This document shows positions 33,979-43,657 of a stretch of DNA of 64,000 nucleotides, piece by piece (position 1 is the first letter of the stretch; each line of letters opens with the position of its first letter). Origin of the DNA: Methanobrevibacter wolinii SH (lineage in GTDB: Archaea > Methanobacteriota > Methanobacteria > Methanobacteriales > Methanobacteriaceae); the NCBI RefSeq assembly GCF_000621965.1, contig NZ_KK211375.1, positions 62,001 through 126,000 on the forward strand, in the 5' to 3' direction. The notes under the pieces were generated by a model. The model saw only the letters and a list, made by a program, of their open reading frames with translations, did no database searches and was not told the DNA's origin. The translations under genes were made by a program, and so were the position numbers.

Positions 33979-34072
33979 GTTTTAAAAGTAGTTTGAATAG
34001 ATAAAATTTTAAAAATTGTTAATGTTATATAATATTTTCATGTTTTAAAAGTAGTTTGAATAGATAAAATTT
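33979..34072. repeat. 31-bp direct repeat, period 63 bp
   Basis: The word starting GTTTTAAAAGTAGTTTGAAT occurs at 33979-34009 and 34042-34072 without mismatch. The second copy reaches the stop codon of the minus-strand amidotransferase-like gene, so this is a duplication of its 3' end and downstream sequence. Confidence 0.8.
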
Positions 34073-34730
34073 ATTCAATTTTATCTCTTAATTTTGTAAA
34101 TCCATTAATAATTCCATTAATTGATCTTAAAACTATTTTCCATTTTATAAAAGATAGAACTTTTCTTGGTTTAGATTTTTCAAATAAAAATCTTGTAAAT
34201 TTAAGATTACTTACTTTAAGTCCATCCCATTCAAAGTATTCTCCTACTGTTTGAATACCATCTGTTGTATGAAATGCCATTTTATTTATTCCATCATCAA
34301 ACCATTTCTCAACTTCTTTATCAAGAGGAATATTAACTTTATTTACAACTTCTTTCCAAAAAAGATATGCATCACTATATTCTGAATTTTCTTCTGGTTC
34401 AAATGCTTTTAATTCTCCATTATGATAAAATATTTTTTTTGATTTACCTTGGAGTCTATTTTCTTCATTAATTGGAAAAGGATGGCACATTTTAGCATTA
34501 TTTGGTCCTGATGTTCCATATCTAAAATGAATAATGGTCTCTATAGGATATAATTTGTTTATAATGTTTTCAATTTCATCTAAGTCTGTTAAACCTTTTT
34601 TCCAAACTATCATATCTTCTTTTGGATTATAATAACTTATTCCTACTCCATGTGGGTTTTGTTTATACATTGCTTCTATATTTCTTCTTGAAATATTTGT
34701 GTTTGGTGGTTTAATAACAATTACACACAT
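34071..34730 (-). CDS. class II glutamine-amidotransferase-like Ntn hydrolase
   Basis: The 219-residue protein begins with Met-Cys, so removal of Met would expose the catalytic N-terminal cysteine of class II amidotransferases. Other family motifs are present: HFRYGTSG (compare HTRYATxG) and FYHNGEL. No synthase domain follows; the C-terminal 80 residues end in a basic, hydrophobic tail (KWKIVLRSINGIINGFTKLR) that may touch the membrane. Stand-alone domains like this are also found in phages. The substrate is unknown. AAGGCGATTTTAA precedes the ATG. It is a single gene between tRNA-Glu and purB. Confidence 0.75.
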   Translation of the reverse strand: MCVIVIKPPNTNISRRNIEAMYKQNPHGVGISYYNPKEDMIVWKKGLTDLDEIENIINKLYPIETIIHFRYGTSGPNNAKMCHPFPINEENRLQGKSKKIFYHNGELKAFEPEENSEYSDAYLFWKEVVNKVNIPLDKEVEKWFDDGINKMAFHTTDGIQTVGEYFEWDGLKVSNLKFTRFLFEKSKPRKVLSFIKWKIVLRSINGIINGFTKLRDKIE

Positions 34731-35064
34731 TTAAAATCGCCTTCTTAATTAAAATTTAACAGATTGATATATTAACTAGATATCTCTTTAATTTTTTTAT
34801 TATAAAAATTATATGTTTAATTTTAATTTTATTTTTTATTTTTTAATATTTTTATAGCTATTTATATTGATTTTAATTTTATTTTTTATTTTTTAATATT
34901 TTTTTATAGCTAATTATATTAATTTTAAAATTAAAAATATTATTATAATATTTATTAATTGTAGTAAAAATTTTATTTTATTAAAATCAATGGATTATTT
35001 TATTTGTGATTTAATAAATTAATTTTTATTATGATATTTGTTAAAAATTTTAAGAAGTGTTATA
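34731..35064. repeat. spacer with 50-bp-period tandem duplication
   Basis: A T-rich stretch of about 48 bp (34821-34869) is repeated with small changes at 34871-34921; both end in TATAGCTA. The rest is A/T promoter sequence for the divergent amidotransferase-like gene and purB. The word ATATTAACTAGATAT (34766-34780 area) recurs at 37829-37843. Confidence 0.65.
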
Positions 35065-36414
35065 ATGGCAATACATCCAATAGAATTTAGATATGGTACT
35101 CCTGAAATGAAGAATATTTGGGAATATGAAAATAAATTACAAAAAATGTTAGATGTAGAATCTGCATTAGCTCAAGCTGAAGGTCAACTTGGAATTATTA
35201 AAAAAGAATATGCTGATGAGATTAGTAAAAAAGCTAATACTAATTATGTTAAACTTGAAAGAGTAAATGAAATTGAAGCTGCTAAAAAACATGATATTGC
35301 ATCTATGGTTCAAGGAATTGCAGAACAATGTGATGGTGAAGCTGGTGAATATGTTCACTTTGGAGCAACTTCTAATGATATTGTAGATACTTCAAATTCT
35401 TTACTTCTTAAAGATTCTATTCATGTACTTGAAGATAAAATAATTAAATTAACTAATATTATTCTTAAATTAGCTAAAGAAAACAAAGATAAAGTATGTA
35501 TAGGACGTACTCATGGTCAACATGCTATTCCTACTACTTATGGTATGAAATTTGCTAATTGGGCTGCTGAACTTAAAAGACAGTATGATAGATTAGAACA
35601 TGCAAAAAATAATGTCTGTGTTGGAATGTTAGATGGTGCAGTTGGTACTACTGCAGCATTAGGTCCTCAAGGTTGGGAAGTACATAAAAAAGTTTCTGAA
35701 ATTTTAGATTTACCTTATGCAACTATTACTAATCAAGTTGTTCAAAGAGATAATCATGTAGAATTTATTATGGTAATTGCAAACCTTGCAACTACTCTTA
35801 CAAAAATAGCTCTTGAAATCAGAAATCTTCAAAGAACTGAAATCATGGAAGTTGGAGAATTCTTTGATCCAGAAAAACAAGTAGGTAGTAGTACTATGCC
35901 ACATAAAATGAATCCTATTACTGCTGAAAGAATTTGTGGTATTTCAAGGATTGTAAAATCATATGTAACTGCTGCTATGGAAAATAATCCATTATGGCAT
36001 GAAAGAGATTTAACTAATTCTTCTTGTGAAAGAATAATGTTACCTGAAGCATGTATTTTAAGTGATTATACTTTAGAATTAACTATTAAACTCATGACTA
36101 AATTACAATTCCATGATGAAAATATTGAGAAAAATCTTAATTTAACTCATGGTTTAGTCATGGCTGAAAGATTAATGGCAGAACTTACTAGATCAGGTAT
36201 GGGTAAACAAACTGCATATGCTATTGTAAGGAAAAATGCTATTAAAGCTAATAAAGAAAAATTATTACTTGCAGATTTAATACTTGCTGATGAAGAAGCT
36301 TCTAAATTCTTATCTGAAGAAGAAGTTAGAAAAATTATGGATCCTCATACTTACACTGGTTCTGCAGATATAATTGTTGATGAAATTTTAGAAGATTCTA
36401 AAAATTGGTTTTAA
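35065..36414 (+). CDS. purB: adenylosuccinate lyase
   Basis: PurB splits SAICAR and adenylosuccinate in purine synthesis. The 449-residue protein carries the superfamily signature GSSTMPHKMNPITAER with its catalytic serine. HFGATSNDIVDTSNSL and RTHGQHAIPTTYGMK (catalytic His) are also present. The frame opens at a TTG at 35038. The ATG at 35065 gives MAIHPIEFRYGTPEM, the usual family N-terminus, and is used here. Confidence 0.95.
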   Translation: MAIHPIEFRYGTPEMKNIWEYENKLQKMLDVESALAQAEGQLGIIKKEYADEISKKANTNYVKLERVNEIEAAKKHDIASMVQGIAEQCDGEAGEYVHFGATSNDIVDTSNSLLLKDSIHVLEDKIIKLTNIILKLAKENKDKVCIGRTHGQHAIPTTYGMKFANWAAELKRQYDRLEHAKNNVCVGMLDGAVGTTAALGPQGWEVHKKVSEILDLPYATITNQVVQRDNHVEFIMVIANLATTLTKIALEIRNLQRTEIMEVGEFFDPEKQVGSSTMPHKMNPITAERICGISRIVKSYVTAAMENNPLWHERDLTNSSCERIMLPEACILSDYTLELTIKLMTKLQFHDENIEKNLNLTHGLVMAERLMAELTRSGMGKQTAYAIVRKNAIKANKEKLLLADLILADEEASKFLSEEEVRKIMDPHTYTGSADIIVDEILEDSKNWF

Positions 36415-36688
36415 ATTTAATTTATTTTATTTATAATATTTTAAAACTTTTTAAATTATAATTTAAATTTCTTATATATTTTAAATTTATTTAAATATTA
36501 AATTTATAATTTAAATATTATTGAATGTTTAAGTTTTTTAATATTATTTGATTTTTTATATTTTCTTTTTATTATTTTATAAACAAATCAAAAGATTAAT
36601 ATTATAAAAAATATATTAAATTAAATGTTTGTTTAAATATCTATTATTTAAACAAATATTCTATAATTTTTTTTAAAAGGGTGAAAAT

Positions 36689-37546
36689 ATGGTAAATTCA
36701 AAGAATATTAAACAAATTGATTTATCTTCCTTTACAAGTATGGGTATGTGTGTTAATACTTTATTAAGTATAATATTTGCAGTTATACTATTTATTGTAA
36801 TTTCTGTAATGACTGGAGGAAATGCATCATCAATTGCTTTAGTCTTAATACCTGTTATTGTCTTTGGAACTATTTTACAAAGTATAATTCACTTTTTTGG
36901 ACGAGGATTTTTATACAATATATTTGTTAAAAGATTAAATGCTATCAATTTCAGTATTGAAGATAATGAGGTTAAAGAAATTAAACCTTTACCTATTGCA
37001 TTAGTTTTAGCTTTAATTTCTCTTGTATCTTTTATTATTGTATATACTTTAATAGCAGTATTTGTACCTGCTATGATTAGTTCATTATTACAAATGTTAA
37101 TGATGACTGGTCAAATGGGTATTGCAATGATTTTATATAATGTAGCAATGTTAATGGTATCTCCTAGAATTATTATTTCATTACTTATTGCTTCATTTGT
37201 ATTCCCATTCCTTTTTGTCCTTATTGGTGCTTACTGTTATAATTATCTTAGTCCTATTATTGGAGGTATTATTGTAGAATTAGAAGATGAAAAAGATATG
37301 GCTATTATTAAACGTTTTGATCCTACAAAAACCGCAATAATCATGTCTATTGTAATGACAATTCTTAGTGTTATTGTTTCAATTATCATGTTAATTGTAA
37401 ATCAAAAAGCAGGTATGTCTGCAATATACAATATTATTGTTACATTTGTTTTAAATTTCGTTATTATCTTTTTAGCTACATATTTCTATAATTATTTAGC
37501 TCCAAAATTAGGTGAAGTTAAACTTAAATTAGAAAATGAATTATAA
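36689..37546 (+). CDS. multi-pass membrane protein with three repeated modules
   Basis: I do not recognise this 285-residue integral membrane protein. It has about six to seven hydrophobic helices in three similar modules. Each consists of two helices, then a polar segment with a Tyr-Asn motif: FLYNIFVKRLNAINFSIED, YNYLSPIIGGIIVELED and YNYLAPKLGEVKLKLEN. The last helix of each module precedes a charged strand ending in E/D. It has no signal peptide or known transport motif. AAGGGTGAAAAT precedes the ATG. It is a single gene. Confidence 0.75.
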   Translation: MVNSKNIKQIDLSSFTSMGMCVNTLLSIIFAVILFIVISVMTGGNASSIALVLIPVIVFGTILQSIIHFFGRGFLYNIFVKRLNAINFSIEDNEVKEIKPLPIALVLALISLVSFIIVYTLIAVFVPAMISSLLQMLMMTGQMGIAMILYNVAMLMVSPRIIISLLIASFVFPFLFVLIGAYCYNYLSPIIGGIIVELEDEKDMAIIKRFDPTKTAIIMSIVMTILSVIVSIIMLIVNQKAGMSAIYNIIVTFVLNFVIIFLATYFYNYLAPKLGEVKLKLENEL

Positions 37547-37851
37547 AATTATTTATTTTTAAATAATTTTTATAATTTTTTAGCTATTTTTATTTTGTTT
37601 TTATTAATATTTTCAAAATAATTTCTTGTCTTTTAATTTAAATATTTATTAATAATTCTAGTTTTTATTAATTAATTATCTTTTTTATTTAACTGTTTTT
37701 TTATTTTAATTAAAGTTTTAATTTTATTTTTAGTATTTTCTATATTATATGTACATCTAATTATATACATATTCATTTTTTTTAATTTTTTAAAAAAAGG
37801 ATATTTTTTATCTAAGAGTTAAACGTTTATATTAACTAGATATTTTTTGAT

Positions 37852-37956
37852 TTTTTTGTTTAAAAATATTTTTTATAATAATTTAAATGGTATTAATACT
37901 TGAAAATCAATTTTAAGAAAATTTATTCTAAAAATTAGAAAGATTTCAATAAAATC
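37852..37956 (+). mobile_element. MITE-like 105-bp repeat, degenerate copy 3
   Basis: The interior TATTAATACTTGAAAATCAA and TTTATTCTAAAAATT matches the family closely. The right end is AGATTTCAATAAAATC and the left end has decayed to TTGTTTAAAAATATT. No target duplication remains. The length estimated from both ends is 105 bp. Confidence 0.65.
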
Positions 37957-38040
37957 AAATTATTAAAAAATAGAAAAATAATAAAAAAATTTTTATTTAA
38001 TTTATAAATAGTATTTTTTTTAAAATTAGTAAAAGAATAA

Positions 38041-38146
38041 TAGTTTGTTGAAAACTATTTTTTATAATATTTTAAAATTAATTAATACTTGAAAATTAAT
38101 TTTAAGAAAGTTTATTTATAAAAATTTTGAGTAATTCAACAAAGTT
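38041..38146 (+). mobile_element. MITE-like 105-bp repeat, copy 4
   Basis: The left end TTGTTGAAAACTATTTTTTA and the right end GAGTAATTCAACAAAG match the family, and the interior is well conserved. The flanking 8-mers do not match, so this copy is older or rearranged. Confidence 0.75.
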
Positions 38147-38208
38147 GAAAATTTATTTTAAAAATTTTGAAGAATTTAAAAAGTAGAATAATTTTTAAAT
38201 TTTTTAAT

Positions 38209-39897
38209 TTAAAATTTATTCATTTCATTAAGTGGCATTAAACCTTCAAGTGCTTTTACTTCAATATTAATACCTTCTTCAAGGATTGCAGCTATTGAAT
38301 TTAAACCACTACCTGCAACAACACCAAAATTATAATTATTAACTTTAGCATTGTATACTACTTCTCTTGGTTTACCTATTTTATAAATAGATAATACCTC
38401 ACCATTAAGTTTATTTAAAACAACTTCTGCATCTTCTCTTGCTATTAAAGGTACTTCTTTAATAGATGCAAGAATTTTTTGTGGTGTATCTTTTTGTGTA
38501 ATTGAAGTTAAATTTTTAGATATGTATATTTTATGTGGATCTATTGAGGAACCACCATAAGATATAAGTTCTGTAAATAGTGAAGGATTTCCAATTTCAA
38601 GTAATCCTCCATATTTTGGTAAACTCATAATTCCATTTTTAATTAAAATTCCATCAACTGAAAGACTACATACAGTGGCTATTCCTACTTTATCAGAGTT
38701 ATCTTCATTTTTAACTATTTTATAATAAGGATTTATATAATTTGGATAGTCATTATATGTTTTCTCCATAATGTCTAATGCATCATCTATATCTTCTTTA
38801 TCAATATATGAAATATTAGCAATTATATTTCCTTTTTTAGTCTTATAGTTATAATCTACTTTTTGAATAAGATTCCATGATTTTGAAAGTAAAAATGGAA
38901 TTTGTTCATAGTTTGTTTTATTATTAGGTCTTTTAAGTATAGTTTTTGTACTTGTTATAGGTTTTAGTTCAGAATAATCATTTAAATCTTCACCTAATTT
39001 TATATCTACATCATAGTCTAATTCTTGTGCTGCACAGAAAGGAGTAACTCCTCCACATATAGCAACACCAACTGTTCCTTTAGGTACAGGTACACCTAAT
39101 ATATCTTGACCTTCTTTACCTATTGCGATTACTCCATTAATATTTGCTTTTTTAAGTTTGTTTATTATTTTAACAGTTTTATCACGAGCAACACTAGGAA
39201 TAACTCTAAAATTTGCAGGTATTGTTCCATTACCTTCTTCTACAACATTTAATACAGAAGTCATATTTTTTCCAACAAATGCATCTAATGGAGTAATTGA
39301 TGTTTTCTTATAGGAAATAAGTTCTGTAAATCTTTTAGGTACATAATCTTTAACTTCTAGTAATCCACCATATTGTGGTTGGGTACTTATACCATTGTTT
39401 AATAATACACCATCAATAGTTGTTCCACAAATTGTTCTGAGACTATATCCTTCTTTTCCTTTATATGTACTTTTTTCAAGTTTAACAAGAGGACTTACTG
39501 CAATATTTGCTTGAAAAACTTTTTTAATTAATTCTAATCCTTCATCATCAAATATATGTGATGTATTAACAATAACATTTCCAGTTTTATTATTAGGATT
39601 AAATGTTGTTTGATAGATATATTCTTCAAATTTTGAAAATGTAAAATCTACTTGGTCGTATACAAGTCCTTTTTCTAATACTGATTTCCCAAGTTCTGTG
39701 ATTTTTCTTCCAGAATATCCTATTCGCTCAGTGTATCCTTTTTCATCTAAAAGTTGCATATGATAACGAACAGCTCTTTCTCCTAAATTATACCCTTTGT
39801 TTTTTAATTCATTTGCTATTTTTTTAGAACCTACTGGTTTTTCAGCTTGTTCTAAAATTCGTAAAATTTCAATAGTCTTCTGTTTTGATTCAGACAT
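38209..39897 (-). CDS. nrpR: nitrogen regulation repressor NrpR
   Basis: NrpR represses nitrogen-assimilation genes and is released by 2-oxoglutarate when nitrogen is scarce. The 562-residue protein has an N-terminal winged HTH (EKPVGSKKIANELKNKGYNL...RAVRYHMQLLDEKGYTERI). Two homologous effector domains follow (about residues 90-310 and 325-560). Each carries the matched pattern IDGVLLNNGISTQPQYGGLLE or IDGILIKNGIMSLPKYGGLLE. This is the two-domain single-chain form. It lies just downstream of glnA on the same strand, and glnA has a matching operator. Confidence 0.94.
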   Translation of the reverse strand: MSESKQKTIEILRILEQAEKPVGSKKIANELKNKGYNLGERAVRYHMQLLDEKGYTERIGYSGRKITELGKSVLEKGLVYDQVDFTFSKFEEYIYQTTFNPNNKTGNVIVNTSHIFDDEGLELIKKVFQANIAVSPLVKLEKSTYKGKEGYSLRTICGTTIDGVLLNNGISTQPQYGGLLEVKDYVPKRFTELISYKKTSITPLDAFVGKNMTSVLNVVEEGNGTIPANFRVIPSVARDKTVKIINKLKKANINGVIAIGKEGQDILGVPVPKGTVGVAICGGVTPFCAAQELDYDVDIKLGEDLNDYSELKPITSTKTILKRPNNKTNYEQIPFLLSKSWNLIQKVDYNYKTKKGNIIANISYIDKEDIDDALDIMEKTYNDYPNYINPYYKIVKNEDNSDKVGIATVCSLSVDGILIKNGIMSLPKYGGLLEIGNPSLFTELISYGGSSIDPHKIYISKNLTSITQKDTPQKILASIKEVPLIAREDAEVVLNKLNGEVLSIYKIGKPREVVYNAKVNNYNFGVVAGSGLNSIAAILEEGINIEVKALEGLMPLNEMNKF

Positions 39898-40243
39898 ATG
39901 GCACCTTTACTTTATTATTTTTTAAGTTTATAAAATTATAGAGTCTTCTAAAATTTTATATCGTTTTTAACTTATTATAAAAATATTAAATATTTATATT
40001 ATTATTTTATTTTTTAATCTTATTAAATTATTTATTTTAATTTAATAAATAGCATTAATTTTTTGATTATATATAATTTTAAAACTATTAACTCTATTTT
40101 AAATAAATTTAATATTAAATATTAAACAATTAAAAAAAGCAATTCTTTAATAGAATATTAAGTTTTAATTATGTTGTAAAAAAAGTCGTCTAATAGATAA
40201 CTATTAGTTAAATTTTAAAAATAAAAAATTAAAGATATTAGAT
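39898..40243. other. spacer between glnA and nrpR
   Basis: This spacer holds the glnA terminator and a further perfect 7-bp inverted repeat, CTAATAG-ATAA-CTATTAG (about 40190-40207). It also holds the minus-strand nrpR promoter region. I see no NrpR-type operator here. Confidence 0.5.
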
Positions 40244-40262
40244 TTATACATCTAAATATCTT
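40215..40262 (-). terminator. glnA terminator hairpin at the stop codon
   Basis: The arms AAGATATTAGAT (40232-40243) and ATCTAAATATCTT (40250-40262) pair with one bulged base around a 6-base loop holding the stop codon. On the minus strand a U-rich stretch follows. Confidence 0.6.
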
Positions 40263-41599
40263 CTTTGTTCGTAACCAAATACTTGAACTCTGTAATCATC
40301 CCATTCAGCATATTTGCTGTCAAGGAATTTATTAGCAATATGGTCACCTAATGCACCTAAAACAACAGGATCGTTTTCAAGTGTATGATATGCTTCCCAT
40401 AAACTTGCAGGTAATAAACCAATTCCTCTTTCTTTAAGTTCTTCCTCACTTAATTTGTAAATGTTAACTTCAGTAGGTTCACCAGGATCAACTTTATTTT
40501 TAATACCATCTAAACCAGCTTCAAGCATAGCAGCAAATGCTAAGTATGGGTTACATGCTGGGTCAGGTGCCCTATATTCAATACGAGTAGCTTGTCCACG
40601 AGCTGCAGGTACTCTTACAAGTGCTGATCTGTTTTTAAGACCATATGCAATATATACTGGAGCTTCGTATCCAGGAACTAAACGTTTGTATGAGTTTACA
40701 ATTGGGTTAGTTACAGCAGTTAATGCAGGCGCATGTTTTAATAATCCACCAATAAAGTAAATCGCATCATCTGATAAACCAGTTTCACTATCTGCATCAG
40801 CAAATAAGTTTTTACCATTTTTAAATAAACTTTGGTGACAGTGCATTCCACTACCATTTACACCAAAGAATGGTTTAGGCATGAAAGTTACTCTGTAATC
40901 AATTTCATCAAATGCAGCCATGTTACTAACAATTGATTTAATTGCTGTTTTAAAGGTTACTACTGCATCTGCAGTTTTAAGTGCATCATCAAATCTAAAT
41001 GCAATTTCGTTTTGACCTGGACCAACTTCGTGGTGAAGTGCTTCTACATTAAATCCTAATTCTTGTAGGTTTAAACTAATTTCTCTTCTGAAATCAGGTC
41101 CTTTATCTTTAGGTTCAATATCAAAGTAAGCTGCATCATCATAAGGCATTGGATATCCTTCATCATCAATATCTACAATAAAGAATTCTGGTTCTGGACC
41201 AATATTATATTGTAATCCATCTTTTGAAATTTTTGCTAATGATTTTTTAAGTTGACTTCTTGGGTCTCCTACAAATGGTTTTCCATTTGGATCGTAAATA
41301 TCACAGATAAATCTACATACAGCAGAATCATCAGGTCTCCATGGTAATCTGGAGTAGGTACTAATATCTGGTTTTAATAATAAATCACTGTTATTAATAT
41401 CTACAAATCCATCAATTGAAGATCCATCAAATAAGTTACCTTCAGTAAATAAATCTTCTAAATCTTTTGGTTTTGGTATTGCAATATTTTTTTGGAAACC
41501 ATGGATATCTACAAATTGTAATCTTATAAATTGGATATCGTCTTTGTCCATTTGTTCTATTACATTATCTATCTGTTTTTTATCTACATCTTTACTCAT
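40244..41599 (-). CDS. glnA: glutamine synthetase
   Basis: GlnA makes glutamine from glutamate and ammonia. The 451-residue type I enzyme has the motifs [40 protein letters not shown] and [15 protein letters not shown]-like C-terminal sequence. Adenylylation-site residues of enterobacterial GlnA are not evident. The frame starts at an ATG at 41614. I prefer the ATG at 41599 because GGAG lies nine bases upstream of it and the first ATG has no ribosome site. A strong promoter with an NrpR operator lies about 330 bp upstream, and nrpR follows downstream. Confidence 0.95.
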   Translation of the reverse strand: MSKDVDKKQIDNVIEQMDKDDIQFIRLQFVDIHGFQKNIAIPKPKDLEDLFTEGNLFDGSSIDGFVDINNSDLLLKPDISTYSRLPWRPDDSAVCRFICDIYDPNGKPFVGDPRSQLKKSLAKISKDGLQYNIGPEPEFFIVDIDDEGYPMPYDDAAYFDIEPKDKGPDFRREISLNLQELGFNVEALHHEVGPGQNEIAFRFDDALKTADAVVTFKTAIKSIVSNMAAFDEIDYRVTFMPKPFFGVNGSGMHCHQSLFKNGKNLFADADSETGLSDDAIYFIGGLLKHAPALTAVTNPIVNSYKRLVPGYEAPVYIAYGLKNRSALVRVPAARGQATRIEYRAPDPACNPYLAFAAMLEAGLDGIKNKVDPGEPTEVNIYKLSEEELKERGIGLLPASLWEAYHTLENDPVVLGALGDHIANKFLDSKYAEWDDYRVQVFGYEQRRYLDV

Positions 41600-41924
41600 T
41601 AAATCAGTCTCCATTTTAATAAAATAAAAATAATAAAAACTATTTAATAAAAATTATGTTTTTTATAATAATTATTTAATATTTAATCTTTAATATATTT
41701 AATTGTTTTATTAATTTGTTTATTTATTATGTTTTTATACAATTTTTTAATTAATTTTTAATCAAAATAAATTAATTTTATATTCAGTCTAATATTAATT
41801 ATTTTTAGTTTAAATAAATGAACAGTATATAATTAATATTTAAGGGTAATAATTTTTTGATTTTAAATTAATCTTTATGAAATAAAATTTATCATTTTAT
41901 TTTATATTGATTTTAATTTTAGTC

Positions 41925-41973
41925 GGAAGTAGTATTCCTACTTTCAATATATTTTATTTTTTTCATATATAAA
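41925..41973 (-). promoter_or_regulatory. NrpR operator and TATA box upstream of glnA
   Basis: GGAAGTAGTATTCC (41925-41938) fits the known NrpR operator consensus GGAA-N6-TTCC exactly. On the minus strand the TATA box TTTATATA (41966-41973) lies upstream, so transcription should start near 41944 with the operator at about +6 to +20. A bound repressor there would block transcription toward glnA. Confidence 0.8.
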
Positions 41974-42122
41974 TGTTTTCTATCATGTTCTATGTTTTTA
42001 TATTCATTTTTTTATTAAAATATTGAACGTTTAATATTATTTTTCAATTTTTTTTTAAATTTTATATTTTTAAATGATTATATATTTATTTGTTAAAAAT
42101 TGTATATTTTTTAATTATTTTT

Positions 42123-42227
42123 AGGTCTGTTGAAAACTATTTTTTATAAAAATTTAAACTTAGTTATAATTGATAATTAATTTTAAGAAAGTTTATTTTA
42201 AAAAAATTTTGAGGATTTCAACAAAGC
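42123..42227 (+). mobile_element. MITE-like 105-bp repeat, copy 5, with target duplication
   Basis: The left end AGGTCTGTTGAAAACTAT and the right end GAGGATTTCAACAAAGC are flanked by perfect 8-bp direct repeats TTATTTTT (42115-42122 and 42228-42235). The right end is one base shorter than in the other copies. Confidence 0.85.
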
Positions 42228-42665
42228 TTATTTTTAAATATTTTTTACTTATATAAATAGAAACTTTTAATTGAATTTTGGATTTATTGAATTTATTTAA
42301 ATTTAAGTTAAATATCATTTTAAATTTAAAAATAAAAATAGTTTATAAAATTAAATTTTTAATTAAATATGGTTTTTAAAAACTTAAATTTTTTAATTAA
42401 TATCTTAAAATTAATTATTTATATTTAAAGTTTATTAAAAAGAGATATTCTTAAATTCTTAAAATTTGAATATAATTTTTTATATTTAAAAATAATAAAT
42501 TTTAAAAAATCATTTTTTTTAATTAAATTAGATTTTTAAAAAAGTTAAAAAAGAGTGTTTTTTTAATTAATTAATTATATAAATTTAAAATTAAAAATAA
42601 ATATGTTTAAAAGATTAAAATTTCAAATGAAATAGATTAAGATTTTAAATTATATATTCATTAAA

Positions 42666-43421
42666 TCATAATTCTATTTCTGTTATTGAATTTAAATCTA
42701 ATAAATCATAAGTTAATATTTTTGGGGCTTTTATAACTTTTCCAATACCTGTAATATATTTAAAAGCTTCAAATGCTTCTAAATTACCAATTATATTTGG
42801 TACTGGACCAATTACTGGAGGAACACCATAAGTTAAGTTTCCAACTTCTTTTTTAACTTCTTCATTTAATTCACGACCTTTTGATGGCATTCCAAATAAT
42901 TCTTCATAATCTTTATCTGTATCTGGAGTAAATACAGTTATTTGTCCTTTAGTTCCATTTATTGCACCATGTATAAATGGTATGTTTTTTTCTTTTGCAT
43001 ATCTACTTACAATTATACGTGTTACAAGATTGTCTAATGCATCAATGATAATATCAACATCACCAATTAACTCTGCAACATTATCTTCATCAACTTTAGC
43101 ATTTTTTGCATTAACTTCTACATATGGGTTAATTAATCTTATTTTTTCTTTTGTAACTTCTGTTTTATCTTTTCTTAAACAATTTATACTACTCATTACT
43201 TGTCTATTAAGATTTGATAAATCAAAATAATCTTGATCTATTATTGTAAGTTTTCCAACACCCATTCTTGCTAACATTTCAATTGCGGATCCTCCAATTC
43301 CACCACAACCTACTACAGCTATTTTAGCATCTTTAAATCTTTGTTGTTCACTTCTTGTAACTATACTCATTTGTCTTGATACTATTTCCCAGTATCCATT
43401 TCCAATATATCTTGTTGGCAT
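42666..43421 (-). CDS. E1-like ThiF/MoeB/HesA family adenylyltransferase
   Basis: This 251-residue protein has the E1-type nucleotide site VVGCGGIGGSAIEMLARMGV (G38-G44), DQDYFDLSNLNRQ, and the ATP-binding Asp in DALDNLVTR. The family adenylates the C-terminal glycine of small sulfur carriers (MoaD, ThiS, SAMPs). The CxxC zinc pairs of MoeB are not present, so the exact partner is uncertain. GTGATAAG precedes the ATG. Confidence 0.85.
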   Translation of the reverse strand: MPTRYIGNGYWEIVSRQMSIVTRSEQQRFKDAKIAVVGCGGIGGSAIEMLARMGVGKLTIIDQDYFDLSNLNRQVMSSINCLRKDKTEVTKEKIRLINPYVEVNAKNAKVDEDNVAELIGDVDIIIDALDNLVTRIIVSRYAKEKNIPFIHGAINGTKGQITVFTPDTDKDYEELFGMPSKGRELNEEVKKEVGNLTYGVPPVIGPVPNIIGNLEAFEAFKYITGIGKVIKAPKILTYDLLDLNSITEIEL

Positions 43422-43657
43422 CTTATCACTTAATATTTGTTTTGAGTTTCAAACAAAATCTCTTTTATAAATAAGTTATATAATTGTTTTATTTTATATT
43501 ATATTTTGTTGATTCTCCTTTTACTAAAAATTTTTATAACAATTGTTATTTTTTATATATTTTATCTTTTAATATTTATATCTTTATAATTTTTTATTTT
43601 TAAAAAAATTTTTATTTATTAAGCTTATTAATTTAAGGTTATTTATTATATAAACTC

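Larger units (their letters stand above)
37547..38208. other. convergent spacer with two repeat copies
   Basis: The spacer separates convergent genes and has no coding signal. It holds two members of the 105-bp repeat family, at 37852-37956 (degenerate) and 38041-38146, lying 84 bp apart in the same orientation. Confidence 0.6.
41600..42665. other. long glnA upstream region
   Basis: This gap of more than 1 kb has no coding signal. It holds an NrpR-type operator and TATA box (41925-41973), a second TATA-like element (AATTATATACTG on the minus strand, about 41822-41833) and a 105-bp repeat copy with target duplication (42123-42227). The 345 bases between the operator and glnA could be a leader or a small RNA. 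Confidence 0.55.

Noticed and set aside
37547-38208. Degraded gene in the convergent spacer
   Set aside because: No frame shows conserved protein words; the structure is explained by two repeat copies and A/T background.
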